Of a DNA stretch of 64,000 nucleotides, positions 36,446 through 44,912 are shown piece by piece. The DNA is from Chryseobacterium indicum (GTDB lineage Bacteria; Bacteroidota; Bacteroidia; Flavobacteriales; Weeksellaceae): the NCBI RefSeq assembly GCF_021504595.1, contig NZ_JACSGT010000002.1, positions 124,001 to 188,000 on the forward strand, given 5' to 3'. The notes beneath the pieces are model-generated. The model saw nothing but the letters and a program-made list of their open reading frames with translations, searched no databases and was not told where the DNA came from. Position 1 is the first letter of the stretch; each line of letters starts with the position of its first letter. A program made the translations under genes and the position numbers.

Positions 36446-37008
36446 AATTAATATATTTACTGATTAGCAAATCTCTTTCAGGTATAGAAGATAAATTTCC
36501 TATAGATAATATTTTTCTTTTATTACCTCTCATGTAAGCTTTCTTTCCTCTTCGCAGAAAATCTTCAAAGTGCATACTTTCATGAAACATTTCTAAATCA
36601 CTACATCTCCTTTTCTTATCCAAATAGTTGGCGGTATTCTTTCTGCTTGAAATGCAGCCCCAGTATTTTTTGCTTTAAAATGTTTGAATATTTCTTCAGA
36701 TTCTCTAAAATCTCGCACATCTCCTCCAAGTCTACGAATAATTTGAATCCATTCTTCTAATTCTAACTCTGTTAGCCGAACTGCATTAAGGTTTTTTCCA
36801 AATTCTTCAAGACGAATAATATTGTCTAGATATTCTTCTAACTGCTTATCATTTTTTACCTTTCTGAAAATTCTTTTTATGTAACTGTTGGTTTCTTCTA
36901 GACTTCCATGAAAGAATTTCTTCCCCTTATATAGTACTGCTACTTCTTTATCTGCATTTTCTACAAACAGTACATTCAGTTTCTCAAAGCAGAAGAATGG
37001 TGGGTAAG
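36414..37008 (-). pseudogene. Orphan polymorphic-toxin C-terminus with HExxH motif, frameshifted
   Basis: The minus strand has an open frame without a start codon. It begins FEKLNVLFVENADKEVAVL and continues YKGKKFF, the same junction sequence as residues about 650-669 of the 886-aa toxin. It then diverges into a new domain (LEEWIQIIRRLGGDVRDF.. AERIPPTIWIRKGDVV) and stops near 36609. In the +1 frame the domain continues DLEMFHESMHFEDFLRRGKKAYMRG, with HESMH as an HExxH zincin motif, and ends at 36414. One indel near 36610 explains it. This is a displaced metallopeptidase-type toxin module, now broken. Confidence 0.75.
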
Positions 37009-37020
37009 TTTTTTGATGAA

Positions 37021-37043
37021 AAAACCACCCGAAGGTGGTTTTA
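37021..37043 (-). terminator. Hairpin after Imm35 copy 2
   Basis: AAAACCACC pairs with GGTGGTTTT around a CGAA tetraloop (37021-37042). The same hairpin core follows the other Imm35 gene at 37413. Confidence 0.75.
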
Positions 37044-37044
37044 A

Positions 37045-37368
37045 TTATTTAATAGGTATATTAAGACCTCGTGTATTAGTATATCTTCCTGCTTCATATT
37101 CTTTTATATAGTAATCTTCCGATTGACTAGTCCCAAAAACAACAATGTTTCCATTTTTATTTTCCACTAAAAAAGGAGCATTCCCAATTAGTGTATTATC
37201 ATCATCATTTCTTGTTTTATTGTACTTTTTTGTATTATAAAAAAATATAATTCCATAGGGTTTTTTAATTGCTTCATCATCCAAAATAACAAGATCTAAT
37301 CCACTTTTTTCACTATTTTCTTGTACATAATCTTTTGCGATTTGCATTACTTCTGTCTCTGTTAACAT
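37045..37368 (-). CDS. Imm35/YrhB-type immunity protein, copy 2
   Basis: 107 residues. Shares with its neighbour the pattern KDYV (helix), YGIIFFYNTKKY, LIGNAPFLVENKNGNIVVFGTSQSEDYYIKEYEAGR, which is the YrhB/Imm35 signature. Such proteins neutralise cognate toxins in polymorphic toxin loci. It lies in a tandem duplication that includes the downstream hairpin. The C-terminal residues differ from copy 1, compatible with different specificity. Confidence 0.75.
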   Translation of the reverse strand: MLTETEVMQIAKDYVQENSEKSGLDLVILDDEAIKKPYGIIFFYNTKKYNKTRNDDDNTLIGNAPFLVENKNGNIVVFGTSQSEDYYIKEYEAGRYTNTRGLNIPIK

Positions 37369-37412
37369 AATTTATTATTTTTTCATCTAAAGTAGAAAAT
37401 AAATATTTAGAA

Positions 37413-37428
37413 AACCACCCGAAGGTGG
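37413..37428 (-). terminator. Hairpin after Imm35 copy 1
   Basis: AACCACC pairs with GGTGG plus a mismatch around CGAA. It is nearly the same as the hairpin at 37021 and belongs to the duplicated Imm35 unit. Confidence 0.6.
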
Positions 37429-37437
37429 CTTAAATAA

Positions 37438-37752
37438 CTAAAAATCATTAAGTAACGGCATATTTGGCCATTTTCCAGCCTCATATTCTTGAGTGTAGTA
37501 GTCAATAGATCTATTCGTTCCAAACACCACGACTTTGCCAGTTCTACTTTCTACCAAAAAAGGGGAACAGCCTATTAATTTCGCTCTTTCAATTTTATCT
37601 TCTACATATTTTTTTGAGTTAAAATAAAATATCATACCATAATTCTTTTGAATTGAGTATTCTTCTGCAATAGTAAGTTCTATTTCCCATTTCTGACTTA
37701 TTTTTTCTACATAGTCTTTTGCTATATTAACCATCTCTATATTTGATAACAT
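37438..37752 (-). CDS. Imm35/YrhB-type immunity protein, copy 1
   Basis: 104 residues, beginning 11 nt after the stop of the 886-aa toxin gene. Key segment: YGMIFYFNSKKYVED, LIGCSPFLVESRTGKVVVFGTNRSIDYYTQEYEAGKWP. Position directly downstream of the toxin makes it the prime candidate for cognate immunity to the papain-like toxin domain (inference). Confidence 0.78.
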   Translation of the reverse strand: MLSNIEMVNIAKDYVEKISQKWEIELTIAEEYSIQKNYGMIFYFNSKKYVEDKIERAKLIGCSPFLVESRTGKVVVFGTNRSIDYYTQEYEAGKWPNMPLLNDF

Positions 37753-37763
37753 AATCTTATATT

Positions 37764-40424
37764 TTAATTTGTTTTTAAAAATTTGAATGATTTAAATTCT
37801 TGTAATAAATTCATCTCATTTAAAATGACTTGTCCCTCAATATATTTTATCCTGTCTTTTTCTACTTTTAGAATATTTATGACGTGTGAATCCAAGTTCC
37901 CCGTTCTTTCGCATAATAATATACCTCTATCTCCTATAGCCATTATTTCTTCTTTAGTTCTTAATGTACCAAGATTATATGTAATAAATGGTCTATTATA
38001 TAGTTCTTCTAATACATAATAATCTTGTGCTTTAGAAAAGGCAGCTGGTTTAATCTTTCCTGTTCTAAAAAATTCTTCTACTACCTTTACCACTTCTACG
38101 CAATTGTGAGAGGCTATTTGTACTACTTCTTTTTCTCCCTGTGCATTAATCTTAATAATATGGTTAAAATAAATTCTTGCTTCATCAATAAAATCTATCG
38201 CATTTTCTGCGGTAAGTATACCGTTTTTTATTGCTTCTTCAAGGGCTTTCCATCCTGCTTCAAATTTTTCTACCGTTATAATGTTTGTAGGAACCCTTAT
38301 ATTCTCCGCCATCCCAACAAGGCGGCTCATTTCTTCTTCCAGCTTTGCGGTATTACCTCCAGCTTTGCTGTAAAGATAATCTAAAAATTTGCCGGTTCTT
38401 CCCGAGGAGTTTGCCTGAAAGAATTTCTTCCCCTTATATAGTACGGCAATTTCTTTCTCTGCATTTTCTACAAAAAGTACATTCAGTTTCTCAAAAACAT
38501 TAGAATGTCGGGTAATATTCTTTATCCCGTCTTTTAAAAGAACATTTAATCCTTTTTTGGAAAAACCTCTTAATGGAAACGAATATAACGTATTTTTAAT
38601 TAAAGTCTGTAAGTTTTTTTGCTGCGATGAATAGGTTCTTGAAGTGTACATCACTTCTGTGGATTTCACCAATGCTCCTCCAGCTTTTGGAAGCATCCCT
38701 GCCATAATACTTGTAGTTCCCTGTACCATAAAAACCTTATCCCAAACATCAAGAAGTTCTCTTCCTTTGGAAGTCATTTCCAGCTCATCCCTTAATTGTG
38801 ATTCTATATAGGTATCGGACAAAGCAAAACCGAGATCTGCAACCGCAACATATAAAGGCATACCTGAAACTCCTGAGGCTATTGTTAAAGCACTAACTCC
38901 AATTACAACTAGATCTGCCGTAATCCTAAGACACCTAAGTGCATCTTTTAATGCCCTCTGCTGCGCTATATGATAAAGAAACAAAGCGGGAACTTCTGTA
39001 TCCGTCTCCAAATACTGGTCTTGTACTTTTTCATAGACTTTTAGATGGAGCATATCCAAAGGTCTGAATGCATCATGCTCTACTTCTACTTCATCATCAA
39101 ATTCATGGGTTTTTACGTTCCAGTCTTTTGCTGTATTAATAAGAGTTATCTTATCTACATCGACAAAATTGTTATCGGGATCGCCTTCCATGAAATTCCC
39201 ATTGAGCTCATAATATTTCTCAATAATATCCGAAATTTTTTTTGTTCCGAATAGAAAAACGCATCCTTTTTTTTGTGGCTGATGTTCATCATCCATTGCG
39301 TGCTTAGCCTGCATGAATGCAGTAACATAGGTCACAAAAAGTTCTCTGTTATTAACACCCTCTCCGTATTTTACCTGATTAATTTCCGAAACAACTCCGT
39401 TACCTAAATAGACACTTTCCCCATCTAAAGAATGATAAATCTGGAAGATAAGAGTAGAATTATTTTTAAGTTTTGTGTATACGAATTCTCCGGAAATTGC
39501 CATAAGAATACGGATTGCATAACAGCTTTTGTCCCGGAATGGTTCTACCACCAAAGCAGCTGCTTTTCCTACTGTATTTACGTCTTTAAGCAATTGGGAA
39601 TCGTATTTTAAAAATTGTAAAAAATGTTCCCACAAAAGTTCGTCCGAAAGTTTTTTTGTTTTTCCTTTATAATCTACTCCATTTAATGCAAATGTGGGAA
39701 GATGATTATAAAAAAACATTAAATCATCAATAGAAGTAAGTTCTCTTCCTGCTTCTTCAAAGTGGTTGACAAGAGCTACCTGAGCCATCTCTTTATGATA
39801 AGGAAAAAGGTAGGTAATCACATCCATATAGTCTTCTGCATCACTCAGTTTAATTTGTATAGCATCCGGAGTGTCTGAAGAATTATCAACAGTCATTTCA
39901 ACCTCGTTAATTGCTGTTGAGGTTCTTCTACTATATTCTCTATAGGGAATATTGATAATGCATTGGATCTCTCTTTTTCTAATATTCAGGTGCGTATGAT
40001 GAGTATATTTTTGAGGATCAATATACCCCTGACTTATGTTTACCCATACCTTCCCATCAACCCTATCGAATAAGGTATCCTGAAATTTTAAATCTTCTAT
40101 TTTGGGCTTTTGAATGATTAGTTTTTCGGTCATCTTAGTTTTTACCCGCGTATTATCAATCTTTGGAGGAGGTATTTCTTTAAAGCTTATTTTTTCTACT
40201 TCTTGAGAAGAACTTATAAAATCCTTTTGTGCATCAAATACATAAGTATTGAAATCTGTTGAAGAACGCAATAGCTTGAAAAGCTTTTCTTCATCTACCC
40301 ATAGATTTGTATAGTATGGATTTATTGAATTAGTGATTGGCTTTTCTCCTTTCATATCTGCCCATATTCTTCGGCTTATTTTATCAAAATCATCTATTCC
40401 GTTTAAGTATTCCTGAAAATTCAT
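37764..40424 (-). CDS. Polymorphic toxin with papain-like C-terminal domain
   Basis: 886 residues without a signal peptide. Residues 1-480 are a soluble region of unknown family. About 500-532 is a hydrophobic pair (DLVVIGVSALTIASGVSGM) of the pretoxin type. About 650-669 (FEKLNVLFVENAEKEIAVL, KGKKFF) is a junction shared with the orphan module at 36.9 kb. The C-terminal 217 residues form the toxin. Candidate catalytic Cys775 lies in SHNCVEVV, His847 in DSHVIN and a Gln/Glu in YIEGQ (863-865), the order expected for papain-fold deamidase/protease toxins. An Imm35 gene follows by 11 nt. The route of export is not evident from the sequence. Confidence 0.75.
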   Translation of the reverse strand: MNFQEYLNGIDDFDKISRRIWADMKGEKPITNSINPYYTNLWVDEEKLFKLLRSSTDFNTYVFDAQKDFISSSQEVEKISFKEIPPPKIDNTRVKTKMTEKLIIQKPKIEDLKFQDTLFDRVDGKVWVNISQGYIDPQKYTHHTHLNIRKREIQCIINIPYREYSRRTSTAINEVEMTVDNSSDTPDAIQIKLSDAEDYMDVITYLFPYHKEMAQVALVNHFEEAGRELTSIDDLMFFYNHLPTFALNGVDYKGKTKKLSDELLWEHFLQFLKYDSQLLKDVNTVGKAAALVVEPFRDKSCYAIRILMAISGEFVYTKLKNNSTLIFQIYHSLDGESVYLGNGVVSEINQVKYGEGVNNRELFVTYVTAFMQAKHAMDDEHQPQKKGCVFLFGTKKISDIIEKYYELNGNFMEGDPDNNFVDVDKITLINTAKDWNVKTHEFDDEVEVEHDAFRPLDMLHLKVYEKVQDQYLETDTEVPALFLYHIAQQRALKDALRCLRITADLVVIGVSALTIASGVSGMPLYVAVADLGFALSDTYIESQLRDELEMTSKGRELLDVWDKVFMVQGTTSIMAGMLPKAGGALVKSTEVMYTSRTYSSQQKNLQTLIKNTLYSFPLRGFSKKGLNVLLKDGIKNITRHSNVFEKLNVLFVENAEKEIAVLYKGKKFFQANSSGRTGKFLDYLYSKAGGNTAKLEEEMSRLVGMAENIRVPTNIITVEKFEAGWKALEEAIKNGILTAENAIDFIDEARIYFNHIIKINAQGEKEVVQIASHNCVEVVKVVEEFFRTGKIKPAAFSKAQDYYVLEELYNRPFITYNLGTLRTKEEIMAIGDRGILLCERTGNLDSHVINILKVEKDRIKYIEGQVILNEMNLLQEFKSFKFLKTN

Positions 40425-40465
40425 TTGCTTTTCATTTTTTTTGATTCAACATTCCTTTTCCTGCT

Positions 40466-40486
40466 CCCCTCTCAAAATGAGAGGGG
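40466..40486. other. Intergenic GC-rich hairpin between the two large genes
   Basis: CCCCTCTCA (40466-40474) pairs perfectly with TGAGAGGGG (40478-40486) around a 3-nt loop. It has no clear T-run on the minus strand, so it may be a partial terminator or an mRNA-stabilising hairpin that sets the ratio of the two products. Confidence 0.5.
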
Positions 40487-40529
40487 AATTATATAATTTC
40501 AGGAAAAAGTTTTTATCACACTTTTAAAT

Positions 40530-43500
40530 TTACGGAAGATTGTTTTTAATGCTCTGCATAGAGATCTGTGCAATCACTTTTCTGGGATCGCTATCCGTGG
40601 TCAATTGCAGATTACCATCTTTGATGTCGATGTTTTCTACAAATCGGTGTGCTCCTGAGCTTAGTTGAGCATCAGTAATGGCAAACTCGGATGATGTTAC
40701 CACTTCTTCAGGATTTTCAAATTCTGCCGGATTTTCCTGACTAAACGGCAACGCTGTTGTTGTTTTCAGCCCCGTAGAACCTTCCTGAAGTATCGTAAGT
40801 GTGGTTGGGAGTTTTGTAATCCATGGCTTACCTTGTTTCAGCCCTACAGGTTCTCTCATTTCGTCTACAATACTCATATACATCGGGTCTCCAATTACCG
40901 GAACTTCTTCTCCATTCCAGATTTTTCCTGTACTCAGGAAGAACTGGATGGCATCTTCAAATCCGGGTCTTACTGTTACGATAACTCTCGCCATACCAGA
41001 TTGTAAGAAACTTCTGAAAAGCGGATCTACGCTTTCACTCACATACATTTCCTGCCAATGCTGTCTGTTTGCCCAGTAATAAGGATAGAAACTGTAACTC
41101 ATAATACTCCATTCGAACGCCTGTTCCATAAACTTGGCAAGTGCTGTATACTTGTCTAGATTTTCATTTAAGAATACCTGAAAGTTTTCCATCTTGTCTC
41201 CATCGGTAAAGTTCTGTCCGACAGTATTCGGAGATAAATAATCCTGTAACAAATATGCGATACAGTTATGCTTCAGAACATCAGATTCCATGTATCGGTA
41301 GAAGTTACCCATTTTGTCTTTTGCTTCCGCTTCTTTTTTCTTCTGTTCTTCATCCAGACGTTTTTGCTCTTCCTGGAATTTTTTATATGCTTCTTCATAC
41401 GCATCAATAATAGCATTGAAGTTTTCGGTAGCCCACTGAAGCATATAAGCATCTGAAAGGGTACATTTGGCTTTTACCACTAATCCCACCTGAGTTGTTC
41501 CATTCCCTCCTGCATATTGCATATTATAATTTCCAACGACATTAAGTCCGTAGCTTGTATAACTTGATCGCAGCCATTGTTGACGGTGAGGATTTTCAAT
41601 ATTCACCGCGCCGCCTTTTAAATTATCAAATGTCAGCCATGAACTGTTTTTCTTGAATCTGTTGTAAAAAGCATAAGTAATTTCAGCTTCATATGCTTTG
41701 TAATTTACCGGAATGTTAAGTCCTAAAAGCCTTGGCGTAGCGCTGTTATCCAAATCTACTTCTACATTGCTGGATACTATTACATTTGAGGTAGGGAGAT
41801 CCGTAAGCTTAACGCTATATATATTTGCCCAATACTGCAACAGATCTCTTGTAGCAGTTTTTGGTTCTGCCATTGTGTAAGGAGCAGGGGCTTTTCTGGG
41901 ATCTACAGGAGCGGTAAGTACATCTGCCTTCGCTACCGCCAGAGCCAATCTGTGCAGTCTTGCGGGTTCAGGGATCATAAACTCAAACATTGTTCGTTTT
42001 CCGTAATTGTAGATCTGGTTTTTATATTTCATATCTACCCATCTGTAAACGCCCACAACGTGCTTATCTCCATTTCTGTTATCAAAGCCATGAGAATTGT
42101 TTTCCTCATATTCTTCGATAATTTTTTCAATTCTCTCTTCGGAAATCTTGGTCAGCAAACGATCGGTTGCCTTATTGGTGATCTCCTGCGATTGTGTAAC
42201 CGCCTGACGGACGCTGTTTTCTTTGGCGTTATGGGTAGCCAGACTTCCGCCCACCTCAAATGTTCCATAAGGAGTTTCCTTACTTCTCCAGCTGGCATGT
42301 GCCTGTGTGTCAAAACCTTGTTGTATCACGTTGGCAACTTCAGACTGAAGGTCATTTCTTGTGGTGCTTGTTGTATCGGTAAGGGTTTCCCGTTCGGTAG
42401 ATTTAGAAGCTGTGGTTTGGATCTCACTTTTTCTGAGTCTTCGTGTTGACTTTTGTTTAAACTCTCTTGCCATGATGTTTTCAATATGCGTAACATCTCC
42501 CGGAACATAAGCATGTGTACTTTGTACGACCTTCATATATTCAGCAATACCCAGTCTTTTTAAACCAAAGAGCTTTCTCGTATTGGAAATTTCTTCCACA
42601 GGTTCTTCTTCTCCGCGAACCCTACCCGGTTTTAATGTCAGCATTCCAACCTGAAGCTCATTTGTCGGAATTTTAAATAATTCCAGATAAGCTTCTCTGC
42701 CGTTATTGAAGAAGATATCAATTCTAATTCTTGATATGGAAGAATATGTATTTACCATTAAAGCAGGGAAGCTCACCACTCCATTAAGAACATCCGTGTT
42801 TCCCAGTGTTTCTTCATGAATACCGGTATTGGATTCCATGGTAATCTTCGCATTTGCCACGCTCCATGAATTATCTTCAACTTCAAAAGAGAAATTAATA
42901 AACCCGCTGTTAAGAACAAAAGCAGAACGTCTCCAGTTTGCTAATAAGCTGTATGCCAAATGTGTTCTTGGCGATGTATTCACAACAGGAATTAATGCGC
43001 CTCCAATATTGGCATACTGTGCCTGTGGAAGCTCTGTATTTTCCAGAGCAGACTGAGCCTGTTGGGAAATATTCGTCTGCAGTTCAGAAAAGACACTGTT
43101 GAATGTCTGATAGTTTTCATCAATCTGAACAGACTGAGCACCTATTCTTAGCTCAGCATCCGAAACGGCTTCCACTTTTGCAGCTGATGAAACTTTTGAG
43201 TAAAATTCTTCGTTAAGCGGCTGGGAAGCGAATAAATTCATAAAAAGCTCAAAAGACTCCGCTGATAATTTGGCTTTAAGATCCGGAATGTTGATTTCGC
43301 CCGGATAATAAAATTCAAACGGAGGAACTTCCGTTTTTTTAAGCCTTTCATACAAGCGCTCCAACTCTTCTTCTGAACCTTTTTCTTCAGCCAGATGCTC
43401 AATTTCATTTAAAAGTTTATTATACTCTTCCATCTGAGACAGATACTTAGAAAGATATTCTTTGTAAGCTTCCTGTTGAGCGGTGGATCGGTTATTATTA

Positions 43501-44270
43501 TACGACTTCTGAATCTTTTCAAGCTCAGCATTTAATTTTTCAAGCTGTTCTTTTTTCAGCAACGCCTTGGTTGCTGCCAAATCATTTTTAGAGTTTCCTT
43601 TAATTCTCTCTACTGTTTTTGCAGAAAGACCTGCTATTTCCTTAGATGCCGTTTTACTTGCTGAAGAAGCAATTCCGACAACTTCATCTTCAACAAAAAG
43701 TTCTTTAGGCATTACCACTTTCGCATCCAATGCTTTTGCCACTAAGTCCCTGCCATTGATTTTAGCAAGTTCCTCAGTTACCGAAAGGGTTTGTACATAC
43801 CCTACATGAAGAGCTTTTAAAATATGAACAAGAGCCTCTTTAGCATAGAAATCTTTTTGGGTAATCACCTGATAAATCAAATTGTTCCAGAGTTTTTCAA
43901 CTTCCATTTGTCCGGAAGAATATGCGTCTTTTGTTTTTGCCAGTTCTTCAGCAGATAAGATTTCTTTTTTTGTTATTTTTCGCCCTATCTTAAGCAGGCT
44001 TGCATATTGGCTGTTTTCAAGATCCTTTTCCGTTAATGGAGAGGAAAAAGATTTGCACTGATTTTCCAGAGCCTGAATTTTTGAAATTCCGGATCTGTTT
44101 TTAACTGCCAGATCAAAGTCATTATTTAAAACCGGTCTGTGGATAAATCCTAAATTTTCTTTTTTGGTTTCTGTAAGCTGAGGATTTCTCATGCTTACAA
44201 ATCGAAATAATGTTTGAGAATTATTATTTTTTACATTTCCGGTGTTTATTGTTCTACTGTTTGTATCCAT
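40530..44270 (-). CDS. Large protein of unknown family, upstream partner of the toxin
   Basis: 1246 residues, no signal peptide, no membrane helix. In order: a polar N-terminus (TLFRFVSMRNPQLTETKKEN), a helical region, and coiled coils at about 227-260 and 278-310. Next is a beta-rich domain at about 430-560 (LLANWRRSAFVLNSGFINFSFEVEDNSW). A region at about 690-790 has GVYRWVDMKYKNQIYNYGKRTMFEFMIPEPA. A Lys/Glu-rich coil at about 957-987 leads to an aromatic segment (FYPYYWANRQHWQEMY) and GMARVIVTVRPGFEDAIQFFLSTGK. It stands directly upstream of the toxin in the same direction. I infer a structural or delivery partner; no homologue is recognised. Confidence 0.6.
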   Translation of the reverse strand: MDTNSRTINTGNVKNNNSQTLFRFVSMRNPQLTETKKENLGFIHRPVLNNDFDLAVKNRSGISKIQALENQCKSFSSPLTEKDLENSQYASLLKIGRKITKKEILSAEELAKTKDAYSSGQMEVEKLWNNLIYQVITQKDFYAKEALVHILKALHVGYVQTLSVTEELAKINGRDLVAKALDAKVVMPKELFVEDEVVGIASSASKTASKEIAGLSAKTVERIKGNSKNDLAATKALLKKEQLEKLNAELEKIQKSYNNNRSTAQQEAYKEYLSKYLSQMEEYNKLLNEIEHLAEEKGSEEELERLYERLKKTEVPPFEFYYPGEINIPDLKAKLSAESFELFMNLFASQPLNEEFYSKVSSAAKVEAVSDAELRIGAQSVQIDENYQTFNSVFSELQTNISQQAQSALENTELPQAQYANIGGALIPVVNTSPRTHLAYSLLANWRRSAFVLNSGFINFSFEVEDNSWSVANAKITMESNTGIHEETLGNTDVLNGVVSFPALMVNTYSSISRIRIDIFFNNGREAYLELFKIPTNELQVGMLTLKPGRVRGEEEPVEEISNTRKLFGLKRLGIAEYMKVVQSTHAYVPGDVTHIENIMAREFKQKSTRRLRKSEIQTTASKSTERETLTDTTSTTRNDLQSEVANVIQQGFDTQAHASWRSKETPYGTFEVGGSLATHNAKENSVRQAVTQSQEITNKATDRLLTKISEERIEKIIEEYEENNSHGFDNRNGDKHVVGVYRWVDMKYKNQIYNYGKRTMFEFMIPEPARLHRLALAVAKADVLTAPVDPRKAPAPYTMAEPKTATRDLLQYWANIYSVKLTDLPTSNVIVSSNVEVDLDNSATPRLLGLNIPVNYKAYEAEITYAFYNRFKKNSSWLTFDNLKGGAVNIENPHRQQWLRSSYTSYGLNVVGNYNMQYAGGNGTTQVGLVVKAKCTLSDAYMLQWATENFNAIIDAYEEAYKKFQEEQKRLDEEQKKKEAEAKDKMGNFYRYMESDVLKHNCIAYLLQDYLSPNTVGQNFTDGDKMENFQVFLNENLDKYTALAKFMEQAFEWSIMSYSFYPYYWANRQHWQEMYVSESVDPLFRSFLQSGMARVIVTVRPGFEDAIQFFLSTGKIWNGEEVPVIGDPMYMSIVDEMREPVGLKQGKPWITKLPTTLTILQEGSTGLKTTTALPFSQENPAEFENPEEVVTSSEFAITDAQLSSGAHRFVENIDIKDGNLQLTTDSDPRKVIAQISMQSIKNNLP

Positions 44271-44912
44271 TTGTGTAAATTTGTTTTGTTTTTATAAAGG
44301 TTAAGATTTGAAGCCTCTTTTTAGTAGAGTTACTTCAGGTTTTAGCCTTATTTTTTTAGGTGGTCTTCAGGCTAAATTATGTCCACCTTGAGTTTTAAAG
44401 TCTAATTTCATTTCTGTGTTGTTTCTATACTGCAAATATCCATCAGGGAAGCGACAAAACTTGACGTATTAAATTCATTTTCAGATATTTTTGTTATTTT
44501 TTTTACAGTTTTCTGATAATCAGTAAGAAAGATTTACAGAATGTTTTTTGGAAAGGTTGAGAAAGAATTTTTAAACTTTAAAGTAAACTTTACTTGTGTT
44601 ATTTAAAGCATATAAGCTACCTCTCATCTGATTTTTTTTTGTAGATATTTATATTGATTATTAAAACTTCATTAGAAACCTAAACCCTGAAATCATTAAT
44701 TCAATAGTCTGGGATCAGCCCTTATTTTTTTTCATTCTTAAAAATTTTAACCGTAAAGAATATTTTTTTCGGCTGATTGATCAATTGAAAGAAAATTCTG
44801 ATTAAAAATTGAACATTAAGGGAATTACATTTTTATTTTTAAAAGTTTAGGCAAATTGTTTTAAGAAAATCATTATTTAAAAATTTTTCTACTTTTACAA
44901 AAACACAGAAAA
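44271..44912. other. Non-coding gap between divergent genes
   Basis: 642 bp, very AT-rich. It must contain the promoter of the minus-strand toxin operon and of the plus-strand comM fragment. TACTTTTA at about 44889-44896 is a near-consensus -7 box for the latter; no clean match is seen for the former. It also holds a small hairpin (TTTAGCCT 44341-44348 with AGGCTAAA 44369-44376) and repeat copy 2. I see no gene in it. Confidence 0.5.
44722..44749 (+). repeat. AT-rich direct repeat, copy 2 (right side of toxin island)
   Basis: Matches 33722-33748 apart from one additional T. It lies 11.0 kb from copy 1 in the same orientation. Confidence 0.55.

Noticed and set aside
37021..37432. Two similar hairpins, considered as CRISPR or integron-like repeats
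   Set aside because: Only two copies, each directly behind an Imm35 gene; a duplicated terminator is the simpler explanation.
41952..42449. 165-codon plus-strand frame inside the 1246-aa gene
   Set aside because: Antisense shadow with no promoter, and the host frame is long and continuous.
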